Assembly (NCBI GenBank): GCA_020831635.1
Contig: JAFIGC010000017.1
Location: 1 to 59,162, forward strand
Source of the DNA: Verrucomicrobiota bacterium
GTDB taxonomy: Bacteria > Verrucomicrobiota > Kiritimatiellia > SS1-B-03-39 > UBA6053
Length of the DNA stretch: 59,162 nt
Direction of reading: 5' to 3'
Shown one piece after another: positions 43,104 through 52,667 of this stretch. Each line of letters opens with the position of its first letter. Position 1 is the stretch's first letter. The notes below the pieces were generated by a model, which worked only from the letters and a program-made list of their open reading frames with translations, did not search any database and was not told the origin of the DNA. The translations under genes and the position numbers were made by a program.

Positions 43104-43300
43104 GACAATGGTTTTCCGAAATCTTTCTCCCAAGCTTTCTCGGGTGCTTTGTCGATTTTCTCACATCCCCTCCGTGCCTTTGTGCCTTTTTGAGAGCCGA
43201 TCACCCATGATGAGTGCGGAATGCGGCGTGGGAAGTTCTCCCTCTTCGCCCCGCCCATACGGTGATTGGCGTTCCTTTCACCCTTTCATTGAAAAAGACC
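43104..43300. repeat. Dispersed repeat fragments
   Basis: Holds CCGTGCCTTTGTGCCTTTTTG, an AGTGCGGAATGCGGCGTG heptamer-like unit (relatives at 28460, 30480 and 56115), and CGCCCCGCCCATACGGTGAT (relative near 21340). No gene is seen. Confidence 0.6.
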
Positions 43301-43729
43301 ATGCTGAAATATCTTCTTCCACTTTCAATCATTCTGGTGGCCGTTACCCGTTTCATATGGAAGGTACGATCCCAAAAAACATGGCTTCAAGCATCAGGAT
43401 CCGTCTTGTACACCAGACGCGACACCATCGACTCTGTCATATCCCATCGTTTTACAAAGTTGGATTTATCCATGGAGCCGCTGGGAGGTGAAAGGTACCC
43501 TACAATCGAATTCACGTCCCAGTGTGGCGTGAAGGTGATCAAAGAAGTTGTAAACACGCTACAGTACGGCCCAACCTCAGCCGGGAAACGTGTGGCGGTT
43601 CTCTATAACCCAACTGATCCGAGGGAGTTTTGTAATCCTTTTTGGGTTAGACGCTTTAGCGCGGAATTCATCATGACCGCCTTCAGTATTTTTTTCGCAG
43701 TGATTTTCTTTCTCGGAGGTTCTGAATGA
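43301..43729 (+). CDS. DUF3592-like small membrane protein
   Basis: 142 residues. An N-terminal helix (about 3-20) and a C-terminal helix (about 120-138) bracket a beta-rich middle. That middle has W-L-Q-A-S-G-S-V-L near 28-36, Y-P-T-I-E-F near 67-72, and V-A-V-L-Y-N-P-T-D-P-R-E near 98-109, the typical DUF3592 pattern. The family is widespread and of unknown function. It stands between the FAH and amidase genes without clear operon linkage. Confidence 0.65.
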   Translation: MLKYLLPLSIILVAVTRFIWKVRSQKTWLQASGSVLYTRRDTIDSVISHRFTKLDLSMEPLGGERYPTIEFTSQCGVKVIKEVVNTLQYGPTSAGKRVAVLYNPTDPREFCNPFWVRRFSAEFIMTAFSIFFAVIFFLGGSE

Positions 43730-43802
43730 ATCGAGGCACAGTTTCCTTGAAAAGATTTCCTGATTTGCAAAAACCAAAACTCGAGCGAAAGCGCGTCGTG
43801 AG

Positions 43803-45041
43803 ATGAATATCAGTGTTCATCAGTGTCCAGCAGTGGTTGAAACCCCAAATGGCTTTTCGGCTGGCCTCATCCTGGAGCGCATCCGCGGTTTGCCCGATGC
43901 GCAACGACAGTCCGTGATCGCTTCCCTTCGCTCCCCGGAAGAGATCCACGCGGAAGAAGCCTGCTTTCATCATAAGCAGCTTCCCCTCGCGGGCACCCCC
44001 TGTTTCGTGAAAGACACTTTCGACATCGCCGGCCTGCCCACCCGCGCCTCCTCCCGTTTTTTGGAGCGCGTCCGCCCCGGACCCCACCCCGACAGCGCCC
44101 TCGCGAAAAAATTGCGCGCCCTCGGCGTGAGCATCCTCGGCAAAACCCAGATGAACGAATTCGCCTACGGACTCGACGGCGCCAACCCGCATTATGGGGA
44201 TTGTCCGCATCCCTTTCTGCCCGGACATTGTTCCGGCGGATCCAGCAGCGGCAGCGCCTGGGTGGTGGCCAAAGGACTGGTCCCCCTCGCGTTTGGCACC
44301 GACACCGGGGGTTCCATCCGCGTGCCCGCCGCCTTTTGCGGCATCGTCGGCCTCCGCATCCCCCCCAACGACTGGTCCACCGACGGCTGCTTCCCCTTGT
44401 CACCCACCTTCGACACCGTCGGCTGGTTCACCCGCACCCTGCCCGAAATGACCCGCTACACCCGGCACCTGCTCGACCTGCCCCAAGTCCCCCCGCAGGG
44501 CACCGAACTCCGCATCCTCAACGCCGTCCCCGACCATCCCGTCCTCACCCCCTTCGTAAACCGACAATTCCCCCAAGCAAAAACCTGCACGGATTTTAAC
44601 GACTCCGACCAAACCGAAGCACGGCTAAAAGCCTTCAGCGTCCTGCAAAGCCGGGAAGCCATGGAAGTACACAAAAACTGGATCGACCAATACGCCGAAG
44701 AATACGATCCCAAAGTCCGCGCCCTCATTCTCCGGGCCCGCACTTGGACGGACGAAGAAATAGAACAGGCCGAGGCCGTGGAGAAAAACCTGCAAAACCA
44801 AATCCAAGACCTCTTCCGCGACGCCGACATTTTGCTACTGCCCGTCAGCCCCTTCCCGGCGCCACCGTCGCCCATGACCCAAACCCAACGCGCCGGTCTC
44901 CTCACCCACACCGCCCTCGGCAGCCTCTGCCGCCTCCCCATTCTCACCCTCCCCGTACCGGGCCCGGACGGATCCTACGGCATCCAATGCCTCCTCCCCC
45001 CCGACCGATGGCGGGAAGTGTTGTCGCGGCTGATCGCGTAG
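43803..45041 (+). CDS. Amidase signature (AS) family enzyme
   Basis: 412 residues. The Ser-cisSer-Lys machinery is present: K70 in FVKDTFD, the cis-Ser in GGSSSGS at 145-151, and nucleophile S171 in GTDTGGSIRVPA. It is shorter than GatA (about 480). The family hydrolyses amides, including allophanate and other urea derivatives. The first ~11 residues (NISVHQC) are encoded by a dispersed CAGTGTTCATCAGTG repeat, so the true start may be the in-frame GTG at 43833. The stop TAG falls in the next repeat family. It may join the FAH protein in a degradative pathway (inference). Confidence 0.8.
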   Translation: MNISVHQCPAVVETPNGFSAGLILERIRGLPDAQRQSVIASLRSPEEIHAEEACFHHKQLPLAGTPCFVKDTFDIAGLPTRASSRFLERVRPGPHPDSALAKKLRALGVSILGKTQMNEFAYGLDGANPHYGDCPHPFLPGHCSGGSSSGSAWVVAKGLVPLAFGTDTGGSIRVPAAFCGIVGLRIPPNDWSTDGCFPLSPTFDTVGWFTRTLPEMTRYTRHLLDLPQVPPQGTELRILNAVPDHPVLTPFVNRQFPQAKTCTDFNDSDQTEARLKAFSVLQSREAMEVHKNWIDQYAEEYDPKVRALILRARTWTDEEIEQAEAVEKNLQNQIQDLFRDADILLLPVSPFPAPPSPMTQTQRAGLLTHTALGSLCRLPILTLPVPGPDGSYGIQCLLPPDRWREVLSRLIA

Positions 45042-45458
45042 CGCGACAGTCCCTGTCGCGAACCCTTCCGTTATCGGCAAGGGACTGCCGATCTACAGCC
45101 GCTGTAGCGCGACAGTCCCTTGTCGCGAACCCGTTTATACCGCCGCAGGCCTTCTATTCCCCACGCCACCCAAGCAACTGAAGCCCTTCACCCGCCGAAG
45201 AATAAATTACCAAGAATAAATTACCTGTTGCTATATGAAGTGCCACCACACGCCGCCCCTCCGCTTGCCGGAGGGGAGCGACGACTTTGCGCCAGATCGT
45301 CACTTCCCTTCTCACGCCGCCCCCGTGCTTGTCCCAGGGATGTCGCGACGACTGAACGCAATGGATCCCCAACGAAGGATGGATTCACTTTGACATCATT
45401 CCCTGAGTAGGATGTATTGATCACGATGAACACCTTCAAAACCTTATCCTGATCACAA
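45038..45458. repeat. GCGACAGTCCC palindrome family and other repeats
   Basis: GTAGCGCGACAGTCCCTGTC-type hairpins occur twice (45038-45064, 45103-45130), with CGGCAAGGGACTGCCG between them; the same set is at 47975-48049. AATAAATTACCTGTTGC (near 45218) matches the family at 16380 and 47700. CCTCCGCTTGCCGGAGG forms a hairpin near 45258. The promoter of the next gene must also lie here but is not clear. Confidence 0.7.
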
Positions 45459-46751
45459 ATGCTCAAATCCATCTTTCTCTTTCTGGTACCCGGTTTTTGG
45501 CTCTTGGCCGGGGAACCGCTTTATTACAGCTTTGCCACTTCTGAAAACGGGGGCGTGGCCCGGTTGCGGGCGGATCCGGCCACGGGGGAGGTCCTGGAGC
45601 ACAAGACGCTTTTTGTGCATGAAGAGGCGGTGAAGATCAAGAAAGTCGCGCTTTCGCAGAACCGTCATTTTTTGGCGGCCAATCTTGAAGACGTGGAGGA
45701 CGCGGGCAATATTGTGCTGTTGGATTTGCGTGAGGGGTCGGCCCGGTTTTTGGATCTCAAGGGAGAAGCGGACCACCTCCTGTTCGTCGAGAACCGCCTC
45801 TATGTGGGATCGACCGCGGGACGTCTGTTTCGCGTGAATCCCGAAGCGGGCGAAATCGAAAAAGAATGGGATTTCCGCAAGCTTCTGGACCCTTCGGGAC
45901 GTCGGCCCGAAGATTTCGTGCACGACAGTGAAGCCAATCACCTTTGGGTTTCCTTTCAAAAAGACAGCCGCCAACAAAGACACCGCGGGTCGCGTCTGGT
46001 GGGCATTGATCTGACCACCCACCGTATTTTTGCGGACTTGCAATTGCCTCGCGATCATCCGGATCTTCACTATCCCATCGAGGTGGACGGTCGGGAAAGC
46101 GGACCCAATCCCGAGGTCCTGCGGGTTTCTCCGAACACCAACACGCTTTTTGTAACCCTGGATCTGTATGGTGCCGTGGGCATGGCCGATCTGGACGCGG
46201 CCCGCGAAGGGCGTCTGCAAAACTGGACCGTACGCTCAACGGCGCCGGACGGTTCCTTTGGAAGCGCGTTCCCGGACCGCGTCGGGGACCTCCAATTGCA
46301 GGGACGCGACCTGATCGTGGTTGCGAACGCCTCGCAGGCTGGCGGGCTGGCGGTGGTCGATCCCCGGGCCCGCGAGGTCATGCAAATGGCGCCCGTGTTT
46401 GGAGGACTGAGCACGCTGGAGTCCGTCCCCTTCGCGGACATGCTGGTGTCGGGAAGTCCGGGGAAGATCAAAGCCAGAACCCCGGAGGGCCTGTCCAACA
46501 ACCGAACCCCGGTGACGGTGTGGATGCTTTTTGAAATCCGGGAGGGTGAGGCGCCGCTGCTACCCGTCCCGCTATCCATGGAAACGCCGGTACACCGGGT
46601 GATGCCCGTGGACCGCAACCGCTCCTCTCTCGTTTACCTCAATTTGGGCGAACGGGCGGACGAATGGGTGGTGATCGATGTCCGCACCCGCAAGGTTCAC
46701 GGCCGGGTAAAAGCGTTTGGAAGCGTCGGCCGCACGAACCGTTTGCCGTAA
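45459..46751 (+). CDS. Exported beta-propeller-like protein
   Basis: 430 residues. A signal peptide lies at about 1-18 (hydrophobic core, W-L-L-A-G). The rest shows repeated beta-strand blocks of about 45-50 residues with G-x-V/L-x-x-L-D turns, as in YncE/lactonase-like seven-bladed propellers (RVNPEAGEIEKEWDF, GIDLTTHRIFADLQL, VVDPRAREVMQMAPV). No catalytic motif is recognised. It probably acts outside the cytoplasmic membrane. Confidence 0.6.
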   Translation: MLKSIFLFLVPGFWLLAGEPLYYSFATSENGGVARLRADPATGEVLEHKTLFVHEEAVKIKKVALSQNRHFLAANLEDVEDAGNIVLLDLREGSARFLDLKGEADHLLFVENRLYVGSTAGRLFRVNPEAGEIEKEWDFRKLLDPSGRRPEDFVHDSEANHLWVSFQKDSRQQRHRGSRLVGIDLTTHRIFADLQLPRDHPDLHYPIEVDGRESGPNPEVLRVSPNTNTLFVTLDLYGAVGMADLDAAREGRLQNWTVRSTAPDGSFGSAFPDRVGDLQLQGRDLIVVANASQAGGLAVVDPRAREVMQMAPVFGGLSTLESVPFADMLVSGSPGKIKARTPEGLSNNRTPVTVWMLFEIREGEAPLLPVPLSMETPVHRVMPVDRNRSSLVYLNLGERADEWVVIDVRTRKVHGRVKAFGSVGRTNRLP

Positions 46752-46760
46752 GGTAGCATG

Positions 46761-47189
46761 TCATCCCGCTTCAAAAACATCAAACCCCTCTTTTCTCGCA
46801 GCTTCACGCAGGCGCAGATCCCCGGTAAGAAACCCGAACCCACGCGTGTTTTCCCCACATGTCACCAACGCGGCGGCCAGTTGGAAGGCATCCGCCGCCC
46901 GAAGCGGATGCACCCTCAGTAATCGCAATGCCCGATTGCGAACTTGGTCGGTCGCTTGCACCTCGTTCCAAGCGTCCTCCAACAATTGAAGTTTCCTTCG
47001 GGCCAATCGTTCATCCGCTTCCGACAAGTTGCCCTCCCGCGAGCGACGCATCAGGGCCGACTCGATTTCCGCCGGGGTTCCGTACCAGACCAAGACCGAC
47101 GTGTCTTCGGCAAGCAAAATTTCCATGTGCATGGAGGTCTTCTCTTCCACCAAAAGCGCCACCAGGGCCGAGCTGTCCCAAAACCTCAC
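46761..47189 (-). CDS. PIN-domain toxin, VapC family
   Basis: 142 residues. The acidic PIN residues are in place: D5 in FWDSSAL, Glu in T-P-A-E-I-E-S-A-L (about 40), D100 region in AADAFQLAAAL, and Asp in F-L-T-G-D-L-R-L near 121. VapC proteins are magnesium-dependent ribonucleases that cut tRNA or rRNA sites. The start overlaps the antitoxin stop by 4 bases. Confidence 0.85.
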   Translation of the reverse strand: MRFWDSSALVALLVEEKTSMHMEILLAEDTSVLVWYGTPAEIESALMRRSREGNLSEADERLARRKLQLLEDAWNEVQATDQVRNRALRLLRVHPLRAADAFQLAAALVTCGENTRGFGFLTGDLRLREAARKEGFDVFEAG

Positions 47190-47470
47190 CGCCCCTCCCG
47201 ATCTTCTTGGATCGCACCGGACAAAGAGGCTTTACAACTCCCCTTCGGCAAGGACAAAAACCCTTGCAGATCCAGCTTTCCCGACCCGGGGCGCACCATC
47301 CCCTCTGCCGCGAGGCCTTCCAGACGCGCGTCCAGATTTCCATCCCCCAGCGGCGTCAACACGGCCACCGCCCGATTTCGATCCGTGATCAAAAAAGACT
47401 CTCCCGCCACAACCTGCTTTAAGTGGGCGGAGAGATGGTTTTTCAGAGTAGATACACTGGACGTTTTCAT
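47186..47470 (-). CDS. Antitoxin of the VapC pair, Phd/YefM-type
   Basis: 94 residues. The N-terminal Phd/YefM pattern is VSTLKNHLSAHLKQVVAGE followed by SFLITDRNRAVAVLTPLG. The C-terminal part, rich in Gly, Leu and Lys, should wrap the toxin. It precedes vapC with a 4-base overlap, the standard order. Mixed Phd-PIN pairs are common, so the toxin and antitoxin families need not match by name. Confidence 0.8.
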   Translation of the reverse strand: MKTSSVSTLKNHLSAHLKQVVAGESFLITDRNRAVAVLTPLGDGNLDARLEGLAAEGMVRPGSGKLDLQGFLSLPKGSCKASLSGAIQEDREGR

Positions 47471-47530
47471 ATGTCTAAAATAGCCAAGTCAAAAGGACTG
47501 TCAATAATTATATGGCCAACATTCAACACG

Positions 47531-48044
47531 GAGTAAAGAGCGCGGCGAAGCCGCTTTGGAGTGCGCGTAGCGAGTGCAACGAAGCTACCGCTTTGCAGAG
47601 CCCGTGCCTTTTCGTTAGTCAAAGATAAAAGCGGCAACATTGCAACAGGTATTTTGGAACACTGATTCCGTTAGTCAAAGATAAAAGAGGCAACATTGCA
47701 ACAGGTATTTTGGAACACTGATTCGCAATGCGCAATCAACAATCCTTAAAGAAAATGGGGTTGAAACCCCCGGGTCCGTCAGGCGACGCTACGCGGCGCA
47801 CCACGATCTCTTTCCCGTTGGTCCGTGGATTGAAATCCACGGCTATGCGTCGGACGTCGCTACGCGACGAATGCGGATGTCACCCTCAAACAAGGGAGTA
47901 CTCAAGGATTTGCAAGTGAATATAAGGAGTCCATTTTTCCCCTCTGCGCTCTCTGCGACCTCCTGTTCAAAACAGACTGCCGATCTACTGTAGCGCGACA
48001 GTCCCTGTCGCGAACGGCAGGGTTATCGGCAAGGGACTGCCGAT
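47531..48044. repeat. Repeat cluster between vapBC and the V-ATPase operon
   Basis: 47531-47612 is a forward REP-like arm (GCGGCGAAGCCGC, TTTGGAGTGCGCGTAGCGAG). 47614-47725 is a 56-bp unit in two tandem copies (GTTAGTCAAAGATAAAAG...TTGCAACAGGTATTTTGG). 47822-47841 is the hairpin CCGTGGATT-GA-AATCCACGG. 47940-47975 is the reverse of the GAACAGGAGGTCGCAGAG family seen at 12410. From 47975 on is the GCGACAGTCCC family. The small ORFs open here are repeat read-through. Confidence 0.8.
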
Positions 48045-48401
48045 CTACGGGGATTTCCCGATTTTTCCTGGCTCGGTTTCGTCCCGGGTGTCCAGGGCGA
48101 GGTCTTCCCGGGTGAGGTGCCAGTGGTTCAGGGCGGCATCGAATTTTTCGGCCACGGCCACCCCGGCTTTTTGGCTGAAGCCGCGCAACAAGGGCCGCAG
48201 GAGGATCATGCAGCCCATGTTTTGCAGCATCTGCCCGCTCATTTGCATTTGCAGGGCCACGTCCTGCAAATAGGCGATGCGCCGCCGCCGGCGTTCGGCG
48301 TCAGTCACATCCCCCAGGCTGTCGTCAAAGGCGTCCAAAGCCGGACGTTCGAGGGCGGGCACCTCGACCGTGCTTTCCATGTGGGTATGGACGGGGGACA
48401 T
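48045..48401 (-). CDS. Uncharacterised last gene of the V-ATPase operon
   Basis: 118 residues from ATG 48401. It has an acidic N-terminus, then a basic R-R-R-R-R-I-A-Y stretch near 34-41. An amphipathic helical region rich in Met, Gln and Leu follows (about 42-65), then L-L-R-P-L-L-R-G-F and a polar end. It shows no clear membrane helix. It lies 13 bases after the K-subunit stop, so it should be co-transcribed with the ATPase. It may be an accessory or assembly factor. No family is recognised, and the start could also be ATG 48380. Confidence 0.5.
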   Translation of the reverse strand: MSPVHTHMESTVEVPALERPALDAFDDSLGDVTDAERRRRRIAYLQDVALQMQMSGQMLQNMGCMILLRPLLRGFSQKAGVAVAEKFDAALNHWHLTREDLALDTRDETEPGKIGKSP

Positions 48402-48414
48402 TGTCCGTGCGGTT

Positions 48415-48879
48415 TTAGGCGGGGGTCGGCAACAACAACAGCATGAACACCAGCACAAAAAGTGCCACGGTTTCGACCATGCCGATGGTCATCAGGTAGA
48501 GGTTGAAGCCCTTTCCGGTTTCTCCGAGCGAATCGGCGCCTGCGGCGCCGGACTTGCCCTGCAGAATGGCGGAGGCGGCCATTCCGATGCCGGCAAAGAT
48601 TCCACCCACCAAAAAAAATGGCCAGGAATGCGGCATCGCTTCGGCGCGGCCCTGCATGACCAGCATGAGAATAAAGCTGTAAATGATCTGTGAGAGCGGC
48701 GCCCCCACAAAGCTCACCAACATGAAGTTGGCGGGACGGTCCTGCATGTAGGCGCGTTTCCACGCGCCCACGGCCGCAAGGCCCGCGGTTCCGGATCCGA
48801 TGGCGGATCCAACGGCGGCAATACACAAAGCGCCGGCGGCGCCCAGTTTGCCCAAGGCAATCATGGTTTCTGTTTCCAT
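48415..48879 (-). CDS. V-type ATP synthase/ATPase subunit K (proteolipid ring)
   Basis: 154 residues: four membrane helices in two hairpins. The first hairpin is Gly/Ala-rich (GSAIGSGTAGLAAVG), and P-L-S-Q-I-I-Y-S-F follows. The second hairpin has a similar glycine face, and the ion-binding Glu lies in GMVETVALF (about 135). Helix 2 carries Gln where helix 4 has Glu, the pattern of a four-helix subunit with one carboxylate. AGGAG precedes the ATG. It forms the rotor ring that carries H+ or Na+. Confidence 0.88.
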   Translation of the reverse strand: METETMIALGKLGAAGALCIAAVGSAIGSGTAGLAAVGAWKRAYMQDRPANFMLVSFVGAPLSQIIYSFILMLVMQGRAEAMPHSWPFFLVGGIFAGIGMAASAILQGKSGAAGADSLGETGKGFNLYLMTIGMVETVALFVLVFMLLLLPTPA

Positions 48880-48890
48880 TTGAAGTACTC

Positions 48891-50699
48891 CTATGGGGAT
48901 GGGTTTGAAAGAGGAAGAGTGTCAGGGGATTCGTCCGGATCTACGTCCATCCATGGCTGTTCATGTGCGTCCATATGTTTCCGAAGCTTTTGAAACGGCA
49001 TGTAGGGGATGCCACTCCAGGTCAACCCCATGTGCGAGGAAAATTCGAGGGTGTTCAGGCGCACGCCGTGCACCATGATCCCCAGAGCCGCGAGCACGCA
49101 GTTGAGGGCGTGACCAAACAGCAGGATGATGATCATCAGTCCGGTAATCACAAAATTGCGCCCGGCGGAGCCCCCGAGGGTGAGGTCGTTAAAACTTGAA
49201 GCCATGGCCAGGGTCGCCATCCCCACGGCGTAAAGGCGGACGTAACTGATCACGTCCACGAAATTGTTGACCAGGCTCATGGGCAGCATGGCGTATTGCA
49301 TGATCTCCTCCTTGAATTTGGAGAAAGGCGTCATGAACACTATAATCAAAAGTACGCTCACGACCGCCATTACCGGCATCCATGCCGGGGAGGGGTGGCC
49401 AAGCACCATGCTGGCGGTGACAAAATACATGGTCCAAGTGGTGCCGATCCACCCCAGTTGGGCCAAGGCCTGTAGTGTCTTCCGCTGATTCCAGAGCGTC
49501 CACCCATGGGCGATGGAGAGGTGCACGGCACCAAGGGTAAAGCAAATGTTCATGAGCGTGTTCGCGTCGGACAGCGCGTGGATGCGGAAAGGAACCACCA
49601 CCCCAAAGTAGTTTCCACTCAAAGCGCCCCACAGCACCGTTGCCACGCCCATGAGCATCAACAACTTGGAAAATGGACCCCGGGTGTGCGGTTTGCGGAT
49701 GTTCGTGATCGCGACTCCCGCCAATAGCAGGAATCCATAACCTGCGTCGCCAATGATCATTGCCGAGAACACGGTGAGAAAAACCAGAAAGCTCCAGCCT
49801 ACATCCACCTCACGATAGCCGGGGACCACCCCGAGGAAGTTGAAGACCGGTTGAATCCAGGAAACCATGGGCCTGTGTTTCAGCAAAGTGGGCGGGGCGT
49901 CGGTTTCGCCGGGTTCGCGGCTCAGAAGGGCGGCGCCGGCGGTGTCGGCAACTTGTTTCACGGCATCGAGGGTGTCGTCGGGCACGTATCCGGTGATCCA
50001 GGAAATTTCGCCTTCCCGGCTCATGCCGAGGTGGGCGCGGGTGTAGTCGAGGGCGTCGGCCTGGGCGTCGCGGTGAGCTTTGAGCGCGTCCAGGGAAACG
50101 GTGTGGCGGGCAATGGCTTCCTGATGACGGCGGGTGAGGTCGGCGAGTCTGGCCCGGCGCTGGCGAATCAGTCCGGGAGAGCGCACCGGCATGGTGAGCG
50201 GTACGGCCTCGATTTGCGGGGGGGCGTTCAAAGCGATGCCCAGACCAAAGCCCTCCCGGGCCGGAATCCAGGTGATGTCTTTGCCGAATTCCGGGGTGCC
50301 GCCGGGGGCGCGGTAAAAGCGGACATGCACGCCCTGATCCCCGAGGGCGCGGAGTGTGTCCCCTTGCAAATCACCAAACGGCTCCCAAGTTTTTTCCTCG
50401 CGGGCCAGTTTGGCGTCCACCGCCTGGATGTCCTTGAGTTCCTGTTCGCGGCAAAGCAGAACTTCGACAATCTCCTCGGGGTCCATGTCGGATGGATCGC
50501 CGTCCACTGCCGGCAGGGCCTCCAATTTTTGAATCACTTTTTGGGTTTGTTCGAGGGACTGTTCGAGGCGTTCCAGGTTCCGGTTGCTCTTGCGGGTGAT
50601 GTCTAAATGCACGACCCCGGCGGCTCGCAAATGATCGAGCAGCGCGTCCGCGTCTTCTCCGCGGCACAGCAGGGTGACATGGCTCATGGGGGTGATCAT
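48891..50699 (-). CDS. V-type ATPase subunit I (a-type stator subunit)
   Basis: 602 residues. The first ~290 are cytoplasmic, with coiled-coil segments. The C-terminal half carries about seven membrane helices, starting near REVDVGWSFLVFLTVFSAM and including FVDVISYVRLYAVGMA, the region with the essential channel Arg. It makes the ion half-channels against the K ring. The start overlaps the D-subunit stop (ATGA). Confidence 0.88.
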   Translation of the reverse strand: MITPMSHVTLLCRGEDADALLDHLRAAGVVHLDITRKSNRNLERLEQSLEQTQKVIQKLEALPAVDGDPSDMDPEEIVEVLLCREQELKDIQAVDAKLAREEKTWEPFGDLQGDTLRALGDQGVHVRFYRAPGGTPEFGKDITWIPAREGFGLGIALNAPPQIEAVPLTMPVRSPGLIRQRRARLADLTRRHQEAIARHTVSLDALKAHRDAQADALDYTRAHLGMSREGEISWITGYVPDDTLDAVKQVADTAGAALLSREPGETDAPPTLLKHRPMVSWIQPVFNFLGVVPGYREVDVGWSFLVFLTVFSAMIIGDAGYGFLLLAGVAITNIRKPHTRGPFSKLLMLMGVATVLWGALSGNYFGVVVPFRIHALSDANTLMNICFTLGAVHLSIAHGWTLWNQRKTLQALAQLGWIGTTWTMYFVTASMVLGHPSPAWMPVMAVVSVLLIIVFMTPFSKFKEEIMQYAMLPMSLVNNFVDVISYVRLYAVGMATLAMASSFNDLTLGGSAGRNFVITGLMIIILLFGHALNCVLAALGIMVHGVRLNTLEFSSHMGLTWSGIPYMPFQKLRKHMDAHEQPWMDVDPDESPDTLPLSNPSP

Positions 50700-51307
50700 G
50701 CCACTTCCTCCGCCGCTTCCGCTTCTTCACCTTTGCGTTTGGCGAGCTTGGATCGGGCCACGCCCGCGACCTGTTCGTCGCCGAGGGCGATGCGGATCAC
50801 GCGGATGTTTTCTTTGCATTCGGGAATTTTGACTTTCTCAAACAAATTGACACGCTGACTGGTAGTGCGCAACTCATCGTTGAGCATATCCTCCTGCCGT
50901 TCCAGGACGAGGAGATTGAGCTTGAATTCGATTTCCTTGCGCAGGGCCGCGAGACCGTCGTCAATCCACACGGCTTCTTCCAGGCGGTTGGGGACGGTTT
51001 CCTCCAACTCAAAGCTGTTGATCACGGGCACGTCCACGCCGGCGATGTGTTGCTGTCCGACATCGAGCCGTTTGACCCGAAGCCAATCGCTCATGGGCGG
51101 AGCTTCGGCGAAAAGCGCCACCCAGGACTGCAACTCGCGGCGGGCTTTGTCGTGTTCGGCGGCCAAATCCGCCCGCTCGTGCTCCACGCGACGCACCTCG
51201 GCCTGCAACTGCTGTTTTTTCAGTTGCAGGGTCGGCAAAAACCGCTGATACCGGCGCAAGTGCTCGCGCTGGACTTTCAGTTCGGATTTGGTGCGTTTGA
51301 GGGGCAT
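50696..51307 (-). CDS. V-type ATPase subunit D (central rotor shaft)
   Basis: 203 residues from ATG 51307. It is highly charged with two long coiled-coil helices, as in subunit D: LKRTKSELKVQREHLRRYQRF-like opening (about 3-22), then a C-terminal helix with N-L-F-E-K-V-K-I-P near 160-168. It couples the A3B3 head to the K ring. The frame runs upstream to 51454, but those residues are translation of a GATC-type palindromic repeat and part of atpB, so the internal ATG was chosen. Confidence 0.85.
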   Translation of the reverse strand: MPLKRTKSELKVQREHLRRYQRFLPTLQLKKQQLQAEVRRVEHERADLAAEHDKARRELQSWVALFAEAPPMSDWLRVKRLDVGQQHIAGVDVPVINSFELEETVPNRLEEAVWIDDGLAALRKEIEFKLNLLVLERQEDMLNDELRTTSQRVNLFEKVKIPECKENIRVIRIALGDEQVAGVARSKLAKRKGEEAEAAEEVA

Positions 51308-51328
51308 GGTGTGTTTTTGATGCTGTCG

Positions 51329-51348
51329 GATCAGACGGATCCGTCTGA

Positions 51349-51350
<2 letters not shown>
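51329..51350. repeat. 22-bp perfect palindrome at the end of the B-subunit gene
   Basis: GATCAGACGG followed by ATCCGTCTGATC is its own reverse complement. It overlaps the B-subunit stop codon and belongs with the palindrome at 15858-15883. The adjoining GTCGGATCGG encodes the last residues (S-D-R-S-D) of subunit B. Confidence 0.8.
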
Positions 51351-52665
<1,315 letters not shown>

Positions 52666-52667
52666 GA

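Noticed and set aside
47728-47919. 63-residue ORF between vapBC and the V-ATPase operon
   Set aside because: It is read-through of hairpin repeats (for example CCGTGGATTGAAATCCACGG) and has no protein-like features.
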